A stretch of DNA of 64,000 bases from Lophius americanus (GCA_037951165.1 JBBDHG010000051.1:186001-250000), one strand, 5' to 3'; positions 1 through 11,700 are shown, counted from the first letter of the stretch. Notes: generated by a model from the letters alone, not told the origin. Program-made: numbers and translations.

Positions 1-1737
1 ATAATGTTGAATGTGAGATATGTGCTGATATGGCCTTTTGACGGGTCTGAGATAAGGAGCTGAAAGCCGTGTTCTGACTGGGGTTGGTGTATCAGCTAGC
101 CAAAAGCTGGCGCGATATCACCCCTTACTATGCGAATCACGTAGAGCAGAGAGTTTCTTCTTGAGCGGTGTGGCCATCTAACTCACAACACACCGGACCT
201 GGATCTGGTGAAAGACGAGTTTGCTGCGCCTTTAAGCATGGATCGTGATGCCCATACTACTGCCAAAAAACAAGGAGGCGGGGTATACTTCTACGTCATC
301 AAACGCTGGTGCAAACCCATTATGGTGATGGTATGGTGAGAACTTTTATCAGTACGTCACATGCCCGACAACACATGATAAGACCCTGGACCTCTGTTTC
401 GGGTCAGTCAAGGGAGCTTATAAATCCATACCACTGCCCCCGCAGAGAACAGCTGAGCACGACTGAGTTACACCTCCTTCCGTTGTATCTGCTCTGCAGA
501 AGGGAAAAGTGATGACTGAGGATAAACTTGGAAGCAATAATCTTGGCTCAGCCTGGGATCTGATGAAAGCAATGACTGGTCTGTCCAGATCATCATAGAA
601 AAAGGTAGTATTAGATGGTTCTGATGACAAGTGTTTGGCTGAAGAGCTCAATCGGTTTTATCTCAGGTTTGAGGTTCATGATCCATCCAATGATCCATCC
701 AATGAAACTGATGAACTAAGGACCAACCTCACCAGCAGTGACATCCACACTACATTTGATGAACGCACCGTGGTCAACACCTTCAAGGGCTCTGAGGACA
801 TTGGGAGTCGCTTCCTCTCCTGTTGTGCAGAACAGCTGGGTCCTATTTTTTGTTATATTTTTATGCTGTCGCTCAACCAGCAGAGGATTCCAAAATCATG
901 GAAACAGCCTATTGTGGTTCCTGATGCTAAAAACAACCATCCGAAGGCCCCCCATGGCTACTGGCCAGCTTCTCTGACCTCCCTAATTATGAAGTCATTT
1001 GAGAAACTGATAAAACAGGAACTTCTCGAAATAACCCAACACCTCCTTGATCCTCTTCAGCTTGCTCATAGGGCGGGGCGGGGGATTCAGGATGCTACTG
1101 CCACCTTGCTTGATCTTCTGTTTAAACACCTGGAGGGCTAAATCCAAGAATGCACTGTAAAAAATAGAGAATGTAATCAGTAAAATCAGAGTCCAGCAGT
1201 GTAGCCTGTCTGTTCTGTACAACAGTCAGGTAGTGAAGAGGGCAAATTCCATATTGTCTGACCGCACACACCCTCTTCATCAGGAGTTTGAATCTCTTCC
1301 CTCTGGTCCTCGCTTCAGGTTCTCCTCAATCAAGACCAACTGGTTCGAAAATACGTTCATCCCTAGAGCCATCCGCCTTTTTAATGACAGGAATAACAGG
1401 TAATGCTTGGGTCCAACATTTACCTGTCTTACCTGTCTTCACTCTTAAGGCAGGAGGATTGATATTATGTAGCATTTTATTATTGTTTATACATTTGTAC
1501 GTGTATATGCATATATATGTATGGATATGTATGCGTGTGTGGTGTACTTCTGTATATATGCACATTTTTTATTTATTGTTTTATGACTGTGCTAACTCAT
1601 TGATGTAGTTCTGCTGAGTTTATGTTACTTCATGTTTGTCTCTTTTATGTCAACGCACTATGCTGCAAGACAAATTGTCCTTCTTGGACAAATAAACCTG
1701 AACTGAACTGAGCTGAGCTGAACTGAAAGGAGGGCAC
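1..1737 (+). mobile_element. Degraded, internally deleted LINE (L2/CR1/Rex-like non-LTR retrotransposon)
   Basis: Four coding pieces in different frames follow the order of a LINE polyprotein. Positions 274-318 read GGGVYFYVIKRWCKP, typical of the apurinic endonuclease domain. From about 383 the frame reads TLDLCFGSVKGAYKS, typical of the endonuclease-to-RT linker. Positions 635-1141 give a 168-residue frame holding the start of the reverse transcriptase (IPKSWKQPIVV; then SLIMKSFEKLIKQ and LLDPLQLAHRAGRG). Positions 1257-1385 hold the C-terminal tail (THPLHQEFESLPSG, FIPRAIRLFN). The RT catalytic core, with the YADD box, is missing between about 1141 and 1195, so the element cannot be active. 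The 3' UTR ends with an aataaa signal near 1690 and a short ctgaa-type tail, as in L2/CR1-type LINEs. The clade is inferred; that it is a non-LTR element is fairly secure. Confidence 0.85.
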
Positions 1738-1924
1738 TGAGGTACCTGGCAATATCATACCGGTTCTAGTATTTGTGAAATCCTAATCCTAAAAACACGG
1801 TTGGAGTTCAGGCTTCGTCAGTTTTTCTGCATTAAAATATTTGGATGTTGCTGACATGGTAGAACTAATTGAAATACTAGCTACTAGTTGGTCCCCATTG
1901 TCAACACTTGGTCCCCATTGAAGA

Positions 1925-2023
1925 TTCTTTGGATTGGGAGGGGTGAGCCGAGTTGTATTTTATAGGTTGCGATCTGGAACTTCACCACTAGATGACACAA
2001 AATCTTAAACACTGCACCTTTAA
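1925..2023 (-). mobile_element. TTAA-bounded MITE-like repeat end (ttaaaggtgcag family)
   Basis: On the minus strand this starts ttaaaggtgcagtgtttaag and continues through 'catctagtggtgaag'. The same opening and internal words recur at 29,061 and 32,705, and more weakly at 24,903 and 5,556. The shared TTAA edge suggests piggyBac-type target use, but no transposase is present and the class is inferred. Confidence 0.5.
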
Positions 2024-2033
2024 GACTGGAGGA

Positions 2034-2224
2034 GAATAATATCTCTTTTATTAATGACATTCAGTCATACACAGTACAACACAGGAATCTTATTTCTCTG
2101 CATTTGACCCCTCTCTGCAGTTGGCGGCCCCCACGCCATGTTACTTGTTGGGGCTTGAACGGGCTACCCTACGATCTTTCGATCGGGAGAAGGCCGCTCT
2201 ATCCACTGAGCCACAGCCGGCCAG
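2034..2224 (-). mobile_element. tRNA-derived SINE, internally shortened
   Basis: The minus strand begins with a tRNA-like head: 'ggctcagtggatagagcgg' resembles RNA polymerase III box A and 'ggtagcccgttcaagcccc' resembles box B. A body and 3' end follow with 'gggtcaaatgcagagaaat' and 'gttgtactgt'. The same family recurs complete at 17,451-17,690 (+) and as fragments at 20,290 (-) and 63,893 (+). Compared with the 17.4-kb copy, the middle (the part rich in 'cctgagcaagaccctgaa') is deleted. Confidence 0.85.
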
Positions 2225-2818
2225 CAAGCAACATTCAGTTCTCCAGACACGTTTCATCGTAATGATCAGAATGCAATTCATCAAACGAAATGGAGCGAAG
2301 CTTCTCTGCCTGGAAAGCGCTACTTTATCTTCACGCCGGAAGTCCAACTGTGATCGGGGGCTATTTGACAACACAGCAGGTGATCAGAAAAAGAGGACTG
2401 TTGCCGGAGGAATGTTTTCTTTCTTCAATTGGATTATTAAATGTTCCTGAGGGTGAGATTCTATTATACTTGGCCTGAAGCTGTGGTTCCCAGGATGCAC
2501 TGTTTTCATTCTTCATTATGCCCGTTTAAAGTGTGTAATTTATGTCTAAATGCAACACTCTGTTCAAACAACAAACACATTCCCATCCTGGCCCCGTTAC
2601 AGACACGCCTGCAGCGACCAGCAGCCAAACACTAGATGTTATTACATCAGTGTGACCAACTTTACTGTAAATAACAGCTGCAGCGGATTTAAGCAGTAAT
2701 CCACCCTTTATTCCTAAAATTCTATTAGAGTAAAGCAATTGAAAATTAAATCCGTGGATAATATCTTCTGAAAAAAACTTTTATTTATTGAACCGAAGGG
2801 GCTCAATTAAATGTTTTT
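2225..2818. other. Unassigned non-coding sequence
   Basis: I see no gene, recognisable repeat or array. Short frames are present on both strands but have no familiar motif and overlap each other. Confidence 0.5.
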
Positions 2819-3440
2819 CCCCCTCTTAGAAGCTAAATCCTAAAAACTACCAAACTGCATCAAGAACTGGTTCAAGCTGGAGTTCAACCAAATCAACACT
2901 GAAGATAGAACATCTTCAGAAGCAGGAAGTTGGTTACTAGGTCTCACCAGTAGCACACTATGCCCAAATCAAAAGAAATTCCTGAAGTTGCTTGTAATCC
3001 ATCAGTCTGGGAAGGGTTCCAAAGCTGTTTCTGAGGTTCTGGGACTCCACAGATCCACAGTGAGACACATTATCTACACATGGAGAAGACGTGGAACAAT
3101 AGGGAACCTGCACAGAAGTGGACCAGCTTCAAAAATTCCTTCTAGAGCACGGTGAAGGTTCATTCAAGAAGTCACAGAAGATCCAAAGAAAACATCTGCA
3201 GGTCTTTCGCGCCTCAATAAAGGTCAGAGGTCATGGCTCCGCTATTCCAAAGACACATCATGGGGAAATGGCGAGGAGAAAGCCACTACTGACCCAGAAG
3301 AACATCAACAACGTTCTGAATTGATCCATAATACACCTTGATGACCCTTAGAGCTTCTGCGTTTCGAGGTCGGGCCGAGATTTCCACCACAGTGACGTCA
3401 GAGACTGATCTCCTGTTTAGGAGCAACAACTGGATTGAGA
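2819..3440 (+). mobile_element. Tc1-type DNA transposon remnant (copy A)
   Basis: Frameshifted translation around 2970-3340 gives the Tc1 transposase order: a helix-turn-helix start (LLVIHQSGKGSKAVSEVLGL, STVRHIIYTWRRRG), then SKIPSRARRF-, EVTEDPKKTSAGL- and the linker 'PLLTQKNINNVLN'. The DDE catalytic region is missing. The element continues to the 'gtgatgtcagagactgat' segment shared by the copies at 40.3 and 48.4 kb. Its left part ('ccccctcttagaagctaa...aaactgc') matches the starts of the copies at 18.4, 24.8 and 39.8 kb. Dead element. Confidence 0.85.
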
Positions 3441-4339
3441 TATTTTATGAGAGCTGAAGGAGAGAATCTACTGTGTCAGAGTGAATTAGCGCTTAGGCTG
3501 CAGCTATGATGACTACATTATCAATGAGTTGGAATGAATACAGGAATTTCCTGTATTAATATTTAAACACTTGAGAAATTCCCTGAGGCTGAAAATTGAA
3601 ATGATGTGTTTCGCCCGACACGGGCTAAAATAGAAAGAGACAACACAATTACTGAAAGTAAGCAGAACATCTTCAGTGGTAGCTTCAAATCTAATCCATT
3701 TTCTGTATCTGACGGATCGATTAGCGTCAAACTGCAAGGCCGGAGAACGTAATAGAAGCTACATATTAAACCCTGAGCTGCTAGAGAGATAATTACTTAA
3801 TCGCCGCACACGGCAGCTTTGAAGCCACCGCGCCGTCCTCCCACTCAGGTGTTTTCACTTCATCTACCTTTCAAAAACACTTAGAGGCATCTTACGTAAC
3901 TCAGATCCTGACCTCTGAGAGAGCACAACTCTGAAGGTCAGCAGGCTTCGAAGGCTATCATTAACTTGATGATGATGGATGTGAAATACCACAGAACCAG
4001 CAGGAGTGCAAGTACATAGTACGAATATTCCTCCAGAGTGACCCCCAGACGACCTCCGACGTGCAGAAGGATAGAACCAAACTCTCAGGAACAGATTTGA
4101 TTATGATACGACCGTTTTAAAGTGGATCTCGACCTGGAGAAGAGTCCATCAGGGTGACCCGATCTTCCCTGATGGTTTCAACTCTTCAAAGTGCTGGATG
4201 TAAGTAAGAGTTAGTAGGATCCAGCTGTGGGCTTAGAACCACGGGATTCACCTCAGCTCATACCTCATTTACCCAAATGCGACGTGAATTTTTCATAAAA
4301 CCCATTTCATGTTTGTGCTGTCAACCAATGGACCTGCTG
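3441..4339. other. Unassigned non-coding sequence
   Basis: No gene or repeat recognised. A short inverted pair (atcaggg / ccctgat) lies near 4148-4175. The 74-codon minus-strand frame at 3513-3737 has no recognisable motif. Confidence 0.45.
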
Positions 4340-4890
4340 CAGAGAAACCAAAACTATAAAGAAGCTGGAACTGCAGAAAAAAATGTAAATTCACAGAAAC
4401 CCAAGCGGGAGGGTAACTAAAACAACTGAGAAACTGAAACTGCTGTGAATATGAAATGGATTTCTGAAATTTATAGAAAAACTGGGTCTGAAAGAGTTAC
4501 CAAAACTATAAAGAAACTTAAAATACAGAGAAACCAAAACTATAAAGTAAGTGTAACTACAGAGAAAATTGAAACCGAAACTAAATTGAAACTGAAACTA
4601 CAGTGAAACGGAAACCATATAGAAACTGAAACGAAAAGGAAATCAAATTAGAGAAAACAAAGCGTGAGAGAAATTACAACTACAGAGAAAGTGAAACTAC
4701 AGAGGATATGAAATTGAGGGAAAGTGTAATCTAGAGAAAGCCAAACTGGAGAAAAACTGGCACTAAAAAATGTAACCGAAACTATAAGGGAACCGCAAAT
4801 ACAGAGAAACTGAAACTATAGAGAAGCTGTCACAACAGAGAAACATTAACTAGAGGGAAATCAAAACTAAAGAGAAGCAGAAACTACACC
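4340..4890. repeat. Degenerate tandem repeat, agagaaactgaaactata-like
   Basis: About 550 bp of diverged short units built on 'agagaaac-(t/c)-(g/a)aaactaca/ataa'. Spacing between 'gaaac' words is irregular (roughly 10-25 bp), indicating an old, decayed minisatellite or low-complexity A-rich tract. Confidence 0.7.
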
Positions 4891-5161
4891 AGTACCCAGT
4901 AATAAGGAAAGAGGCGCTGCTAATACCGACAATGTGAGGACCTATTTATGCTTGTGAGTCTAGTTTTTCTCATTTGAATGCCATCAAAACAAGGGTATTC
5001 ATATGAAGCTGCGTGAGTGTCAAATTATGTGGAAATAAGAAGATCAAGGCAGTGTCATTTCACCCTCTGTCTCAAGTAAACTCAAAATGAGAGAAGTCTC
5101 ATATACAGTATGTGTCCTATTTCTACAAGTAGAATTCCGAAAATCCCTTGACTGAGGCATA

Positions 5162-5267
5162 ACAAGCTGCCTGGTGGTCCTCTGTGGTGGACAAGCTGCC
5201 TGATGGTCCTCTGTGGCGGACAAGCTGCCAGGTGGTCCTCTGTGGCGGACAAGCTGCCTGGTGGTCA
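5162..5267. repeat. 29-bp minisatellite, about 3.6 copies
   Basis: Consecutive 29-bp units start at 5162, 5191 and 5220, followed by a partial unit at 5249. Each begins acaagctgcc and ends in 'tcctctgtgg(c/t)gg'. The units differ at one or two positions. Because 29 is not a multiple of 3, successive units change reading frame, so overlapping short frames here are not evidence of coding. Confidence 0.9.
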
Positions 5268-6730
5268 TTCTCACCTCCAGCGCAGTGGATGAATCCATCA
5301 AGACAACATCTCAGCTATATTCAGCAAGATATTCCAACATCAACATCTCATCCGTTGATCTTCTTGCTTTTATCCACAGCATTGACTTTCTCGCGGTTAC
5401 TCTCCCATATCCCGTTTATTTTAGCAATAATCTGATTATTTTTTCATGCAACTCAACAATATGTTTATTTATATTTATTTTATTTTATATGAGGCTGAGG
5501 TACATCAGGACCAATACTTCACAGGAACAGCTTCTTCCCATCTGCTGCTGGACTCTTAAAGGTGTAGGGTTTGTTTATCTGACATAGTAATATAACTGTT
5601 AAAGTGTAATTCTAGTTATTTGTAGACTTTTTCTTCTGTGTGGCCACATAAAATAGGAAAATTATGGGGGGTTTATGTTTGAACCCTCAATAGTTTTCCT
5701 ATGGGGCCCATAATAACCCTGACTCAGACCAACGTACTGAAGGGAAACCCATTTAATCACGGAGAGATGCTTTTTACAATTGCAAAAAAGTGCATTCAAA
5801 GAGGCATTTCTGTACTGTACTGTAAGTTAACATCTCAGAAGTCTTCATTCTCTTATCTCCTGCACACGCATTAAAATGCCATGAAATTTTTCATGACGCT
5901 GACACAAAAATTAAGTCAGTTTAATCCTCATAACAAGAAAAGTGCATATAAATCCCCTGGGGGCTTTTAAACAAAGAATCATTCTCCTACTTTTACATTT
6001 GTGACCTAAATGCAGATTATAGGAGCCTTTAAAAATGATGCTTGTATGAAGGAACGGAAATAAAAACCCTTTTGAAAAACGCCACGCGTGTCTTTTTATC
6101 TCGAGGCTTTCGACCACAATGAGATTCTTCTTTTTCCTTTTCCTGTTAACATTCCTTGAAAACCTATAATTTAAACTAACCTGAATGTGACGGGAACACG
6201 AGTCCACGTGTTCACGTTGATTTAATTCTGCTATTAATGTCTTTAAAATCATATATTAAAATAGTTTTTTTGACTTCAATCACAAACAGATGCCTGAGAT
6301 ACTAATATAGTACCAACTCATAAATAATAACATCAGATAAGAAGCTAATGGTCGGTCTGAACGAGGTGTTCAGGACGATTAGCTAATTTCCTAGTTTAGA
6401 TAATGACTCTAATGGTGCAAGTTTTATTAAGGTTGAGTGCAGCACATTAAGCTGACTAAAAGCTATTAATAATCATGACTGCCCTAGGCGTCTTTTACTT
6501 TCTACAGCACTATGAAAAATTGTTTGACCCGCTCCTGGGTTTCTTCTATCTTTGTGTGTCTCTCATTCTAAACTGTGTCAGACCTCCAGGTTTAAACTAA
6601 ACTATTATTATTATTACTTCTGTTTAAGCTCAAATTTAGAATTAAAGCAATGAACAAAGTGATAATTGTGTTAAGTGAATTTCCTTTTCTTATTTCTCTA
6701 TCACCAACTGGGCTATTGTGTTGTCACAAA
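5268..6730. other. Mostly unassigned AT-rich sequence with a possible LINE C-terminal scrap
   Basis: Positions 5490-5560 read RTNTSQEQLLPICCWTLK on the plus strand. This resembles the R-T-N...F-F-P...A-x-x-L-L-N ending of non-LTR RT proteins and may be a LINE scrap. Immediately after it, 'cttaaaggtgtagggttt' at 5555 weakly resembles the TTAA element family. The remainder to 6730 is AT-rich with no recognisable feature. Confidence 0.4.
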
Positions 6731-6734
6731 AATA

Positions 6735-7172
6735 CTTCAAAGACTTCAAAAACATCGAAGACACAAAGTCAAATGTCATAAAGAACATCAGAGACACGAA
6801 GTCTACAGGCATAAGGTCATCAAAGTCACTGATATCATAATAAAAAGTGTCAAAGCCTCCAAGTCCCATCACAAAAACATCAAGTCAAATGTAAGAAATA
6901 CTTCAAAGCCATCAAGTCACATGGCACATAGATATAAAATCTATCAAGTCACATGTCACAAAGACTTCAAAGCCATCAAGTCTTATGTCCGAAATACTTC
7001 AAAGCCATCAAGTCACATGTCACAAAGTCTTCAAAGCAATCAAGTCACATGTCATAAGACATGTAAGCCATCAAGCCACAAAGACATCAAAGACATCAAG
7101 TCCCATGGCACACAAACTTCAAAGACATCAAGTCACATGTTACATAGACATCAAAGACATCAAGTCAGGTTT
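6735..7172. repeat. Minisatellite of about 30 bp, 'tcaaagacatcaagtcacat' type
   Basis: Roughly a dozen imperfect units carry the words 'ttcaaagccatcaagtc' and 'acatgtcacaaagac'. Copies near 7080-7172 use 'gacatcaaagacatcaag'. The 170-codon frame across it (6675-7187, with repeated K-S-S-H-M / H-R-H-Q-R-H words) is a translation of the repeat and not a credible protein. Confidence 0.85.
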
Positions 7173-7799
7173 CCTGTAGGAAAGTAATTATTACTCCTAC
7201 CAGACAGGAAGTTGCTGTAGTACCATTGTACCTGACCTAAACTGCCCCAAACTTCAGCTGTTTTTCTACTTCTATTGTAGTTATTGAAATGTAATTACTG
7301 TTATTATAAGTGGTATTTGTACTTACAACGGTAACAGTCCGGGTTAATACATTGAAACCATTCCATAAAGGTGCTTTGATTTCATCATCAGGTACACATT
7401 AAGAAATATTCTGCTTTTAAATTGTATTCTCGCCTAACCTTTCAGTTCAAAGTGTTTTTCTTCTTCCATAGAGCAGTACAATAGATGTTTCTCAATGCCG
7501 AAAACTTCATGGCGGATGTTTTTATCACGAAAACAAGGTTTTTTTCTTTCTGGTTTGTATTGCCTTTTCATTTTTTATTTCCTGCCTCCACAAAGAAGCA
7601 GACCAGGGTCTGAATGTAAATCAGTAAAGATGCACATGTTGTTTTCGTACTTTATATATGAATGTATATTTCATGAGCCTTGCGGTGTTTTGAGGGTAAT
7701 TTCCATTTGAGCCACGGTAACAATTTGAGAAATGTTCGGTGACCCATTTTGTACAACATTACAATAACTGTGAATAATACAACAAATCAATCGTTGATC
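7173..7799. other. Unassigned AT-rich sequence
   Basis: No gene, array or dispersed family recognised. Confidence 0.45.
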
Positions 7800-8060
7800 C
7801 CTCGGTGCCGGCAGCGTAGAGAATGATGTGATACCATCATTCATGTTTCCTGCTACTAATCAAATATTCAAGGTGAAGTTCCGACTGTCAATCAAATCCA
7901 AACTCTTCACATGGGACACTTTTCTCCTATCCGAATTAAACCTTTTTGAAGAGAAAGGGACTTTTATTTCGGAAAGGGGTGTTTATATGCAGCATTTTAT
8001 TTACGATTCGGCATCTTTTCCGAATCTATTCGGAATTAGGCTGTCCATGTAAACCCACCT
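7800..8060. mobile_element. Dispersed teleost-type repeat ending 'ggctgtccatgtaaac'
   Basis: The segment holds 'ttccgaatctattcgg' and ends 'attaggctgtccatgtaaac', wording I associate with an abundant fish DNA-transposon-like repeat. There is no internal coding potential. The assignment is from memory of the wording only. Confidence 0.35.
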
Positions 8061-8189
8061 TGTGATGAAGTAACCACCTCTTCCTCTGGTTGAGGTAAAA
8101 TCCAACTATTTGGGGCAGCGCAGGCTAGCTGCTAGATAACATTTTTCCAGATCCAAAGCCTGATGATGCTTTTAAATGAGTGGCTTCAG

Positions 8190-8233
8190 AGTATTAATGT
8201 ATGTATGTATGTATGTATCTATGTATGTATAAT
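8190..8233. repeat. (ATGT)n microsatellite
   Basis: About ten tetranucleotide units of tatg/tgta with one interruption (tatctatg). Confidence 0.9.
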
Positions 8234-8620
8234 TAATATGTAGGCAGCTACATTAGAGTCTATTATTTGAAAGAGGTTTATGTAACGAACATCACTTGCA
8301 AACATGTAACAACAGTTAGCCTACATAAAAACATTAGGCATCAGAAAGAAATATATATATCAACATGGCCATCTCGCATGAGGTACAACATGAAAAATAA
8401 GTACTCATAATATGAAACAAATATGAACATAACCTTAAAAAACAATTATAATCAGTATCGGTAATGAAACTCTCCATGTGAAACTCTCCAAATGAATATG
8501 AAACAAAAGGGAAGGTAAAAAGTTAATTACCTCTTATAAATTATTCTATCATATTAATCATACGATTGCTTATTCTATCTTTTTAATAATTGAACTGATA
8601 ATAAATTTCAATAACTCCAA
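8234..8620. other. Unassigned AT-rich sequence
   Basis: No gene or family recognised. The segment 8461-8500 repeats 'gaaactctcc' twice. Confidence 0.45.
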
Positions 8621-9594
8621 GATGAGATGGAGATGAAGAGAGGAAGAAGAGGGAGAGCATCACAGAGATGAAGAGAGGACGAAGAGGGAGAGCGTCACGG
8701 AGATGAAGAGAGGAAGAGCATCACAGAGATGAAGAGAGGAAGAAGAGGGAGAGCATCACAGAGATGAAGAGAGGACGAAGAGGGAGAGCTTCACGGAGAT
8801 GAAGAGAGGAAGAAGAGGGAGAGGGTCACGGAGATGAAGAGAGGAAGAAGAGGGAGAGCATCACGGACATGAAGAGAGGAAGAGCATCACAGAGATGAAG
8901 AGAGGAAGTAGAGGGAGAGCAACAAGGGGATGAAGAGAGGAAGAAGAAGGAGAGCATCACGGACATGAAGAGAGGAAGAGCATCACTGAGATGAAGAGAG
9001 GAAGAAGAGGGAGAGTGTCACGGAGATGAAGAGAGGAAGAAGAGGGAGAGCATCACGGATATGAAGAGAGGAAGTCGAGGGAGAGCATCACGGAGCTGAA
9101 GAGAGGAAGAAGAAGGAGAGCATCATGGACATGAAGAGAGGAAGAGCATCACGGAGATGAAGAGAGGAAGAAGAGCGAGAGCGTCAAGGAGATGAAGAGA
9201 GAAAGAAGAGGGAGAGCATCACGGACATGAAGAGATGAAGAAGAGGGAGAGCATCACGGAGATGAAGAGAGGAAGTAGAGGGAGAGCATCACGGAGATGA
9301 AGAGAGGAAGAAGAGGGAGAGCATCACAGAGATGAAGAAGAGGGAGAGCATCACAGAGATGAAGAGAGGAAGTAGAGGGAGAGCATCACGGAGATGAAGA
9401 GAGGAAGAAGAGGGAGAGCATCACAGAGATGAAGAGAGGAAGAAGAGGGAGAGCATCACGGACATGAAGAGAGGAAGAGCATCACGGACATGAAGAGAGG
9501 AAGAAGAGGGAGACCATCAAGGGGATGAAGAAGAGGGAGAGCATCACGGAGCTGAAGAGAGGAAGAAGAGGGAGAGCATCATGGGGATGAAGAG
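8621..9594. repeat. Purine-rich minisatellite, basic unit 35 bp
   Basis: Nearly 1 kb of units reads 'gagatgaagagaggaagaag' then 'agggagagcatcacg' (35 bp). Shorter units lack part of the 'aagaagagggag' middle (for example gacatgaagagaggaagagc). Sequence variants (cacg/caca/aagg; gagatg/gacatg/gggatg) are scattered. The plus strand is almost entirely purine. Stop codons interrupt the frames on the plus strand. Confidence 0.95.
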
Positions 9595-10225
9595 GTTCCT
9601 TCTCCACACACATCATATTGATGACATGATTGGAGAAATAGAAAGATGTTTTCCAACCAACCACCAACTGTAGCACCACAAACTCAATAAAGGTTCTTCA
9701 TCCTTCCAGCTGTAGTTTATTTGAGAGGAATCTGTTCTCAGGTTGGCCGATTCTTTAAGAATCAAGCGTTGAAGATCTTAAACTTCAACTTCAACATTTG
9801 AGGAAAGTTTCGGACAGAACAAAGAACAAAAGAAAGAAAACTAGAGTCCTACAACTCAAACGGACTTTCCAACGTTTTGAACACATATCCATATATGTTC
9901 TATGAGCTGTACGGGTTCTAGAAGGTAGCTGTGGTGTAACCAGTGAGCAGTGCATCATGGGAGAAAAGTTTTTCAACTCTAAGGATCATAAAAAACAATT
10001 TTTCGGCCCACTATGACGAAGACCAGATGACCCAGTAGGTCGTCGCTGCATTCAGCTCTTCTGAGTTCCAACTTTATGTCATTTTACACTGAAGTAATAA
10101 ATGTGTGTAAATGAGCAAAAACTGTAACTGGATGGAAGTGAATTATAATTATAGGCCAGATTTTAATTTCATAAAATACTAGATTGATGATAAAAAGGTC
10201 TTATGTTCTTATAAATGAACCAGGT
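9595..10225. other. Unassigned non-coding sequence
   Basis: No gene or repeat family recognised. Confidence 0.45.
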
Positions 10226-10281
10226 ACACCTTAAGAGTGACACCTTAAGAGTGACACCTTAAGAGTGTCACCTTAAGAGTG
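10226..10281. repeat. 14-bp tandem repeat, four copies
   Basis: Three perfect copies and one near-perfect copy of acaccttaagagtg; the fourth starts with t. Followed by 'atgagagtgagtgatg'. Confidence 0.95.
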
Positions 10282-10899
10282 ATGAGAGTGAGTGATGACC
10301 TTGTGTCGGATGAAAAAAGACGTACATCTGAGGAAAAAACTTGCATTGACGTTCATACTGACACTTTTTTAAATATTTTAATTAAATGCTTCACTATTGC
10401 CACAATACAACTCAGTCACTCAGTTAAAATAATTGAATCTCTCGCTTGCTTTCGGCGGACATGTTTACACATGCACCTGTCTTCTTCTTTAACAGAAAAA
10501 GGAGAATGACGCCGTAACGCCAGACATTAAAGCCGGGAGAACTTTTCATAATTTGGCCGCAGGAACAAACGCTTATATGAGCAGCTGACAAACTGCATAT
10601 CCGAACCATCTGTCAGTCACAGTAAATATCATCTCCAGACGCCACATCATCTGAGGATACATTTGGCGCCCTCTTGATGTTCGCTTGATGTTTGTATATT
10701 GATTGCGATAGATGCAAAGCAAAAGGATTACTTTGCAATCAGAGGATGAATATTAACAGGCGAGTGGTTTTTTGGATACTTCAAGGGAGCTTCATGTCCC
10801 AGCTGGATGTCACTCGATGGGGGGCAGTGGCTGATCTACAGTTTGATTAAACATGACATCACCCGTAACAGCGGGATCAGTCCCGCCCTCTCTCTCAAT
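10282..10899. other. Unassigned sequence with a small perfect hairpin
   Basis: The only structure seen is gcggga-tcag-tcccgc at 10,871-10,886 (6-bp stem, 4-nt loop). The 76-codon frame at 10,279-10,509 has no recognisable motif. Confidence 0.45.
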
Positions 10900-11590
10900 G
10901 TAAGAGTTCTACCTAGACGTGCTGGGCACCATCAGTGCCGGGAGGCCTAGTTTGATGTAATCAGCAATCATCCGAGAAATCCTGACTCAGCCGGTTCTGT
11001 AGCCGGTTACAAGCATGTGCCGTACATCAAACATCTCGCTAGTAAAGCAGAAAACACAAAAATCTAAATTTCTAACGCCAATAAGGATAAAATAAGTTGT
11101 GGAGGAACGACCCTGAACCCATTTGGCACGACGAACTTATTCACACACCTAAAATTGAATTACCCCGAGCAACATAGCAAGTTTTAAGAAGCTAACGTTA
11201 GCAGGGCGGCTAAAGCTAGCGGGAGCTCAGAGCCACGAACGAGCCCTGAAGTCCCTGAACAAAGCCAACATTTATCAGATAATGGACTGAACGAGGCTTA
11301 AAAAGGTTTATTCTCACTTCGAAATGTCATACAAGAAGAAGCGTTTTAAGAAACGAACCGCGGGCCGGAGGGAGTCTGTATTTATTCCACAGGTCAGAAC
11401 ACATACACAATGCCGACAAGTCTTACTTTCACTGTATTCCTTCACAATAAGAGCACTTATGAACTACTCATTATAGTTTTGAAACTAAACAAAAAAAATC
11501 AGATCGACCCAAAATTTGTATCGGCCGGTCAGACTTTATAAAAATCGGTTAGCGGCCAAGAAGGTTGCAATCGGTTGTCCTCTAGTTCTA
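10900..11590 (+). mobile_element. hAT-like transposon remnant with BED zinc-finger fragment
   Basis: Positions 11,119-11,181 read PFGTTNLFTHLKLNYPEQHSK, close to the C-terminal half of a BED zinc finger (pattern T-T-N-L-x-x-H-L-x-x-x-H-P), the DNA-binding domain of hAT transposases and ZBED proteins. The second zinc histidine of the pattern is Asn here, and no upstream Cys pair is visible. Toward the right end, 11,500-11,590 carries repeated 'atcggccg/atcggttagcggcc' words that I associate with fish hAT-derived repeats. No catalytic domain remains. Boundaries are estimates. Confidence 0.5.
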
Positions 11591-11594
11591 CTAA

Positions 11595-11700
11595 TTCCTT
11601 AGGAGAAGTTACTTTTAGCAGCTTTGTGAGGAGTTTCTGAGAGGAGACTCCTAGTTTATAGCTTTTAAGCGCTACTTAGGAGTCCTCCTAGCGGTAAGCT
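11595..11700. mobile_element. MITE-like inverted repeat ('aggagactcctag')
   Basis: Arms 'aggagactcctag' (near 11,642) and 'cttaggagtcctcct' (near 11,678) are imperfect inverted repeats around a 20-nt centre with 'agcgctact'. The wording resembles short Harbinger-type MITEs of fish; the class is inferred. Confidence 0.4.

Noticed and set aside
6675..7187. 170-codon Lys/Ser/His-rich frame that looks like a repeat protein
   Set aside because: It coincides exactly with a ~30-bp minisatellite; the peptide periodicity follows from the DNA repeat.
8621..9594. CRISPR or satellite centromere array
   Set aside because: Units are contiguous and variable, and the array is under 1 kb: a minisatellite, not a CRISPR or centromeric satellite.
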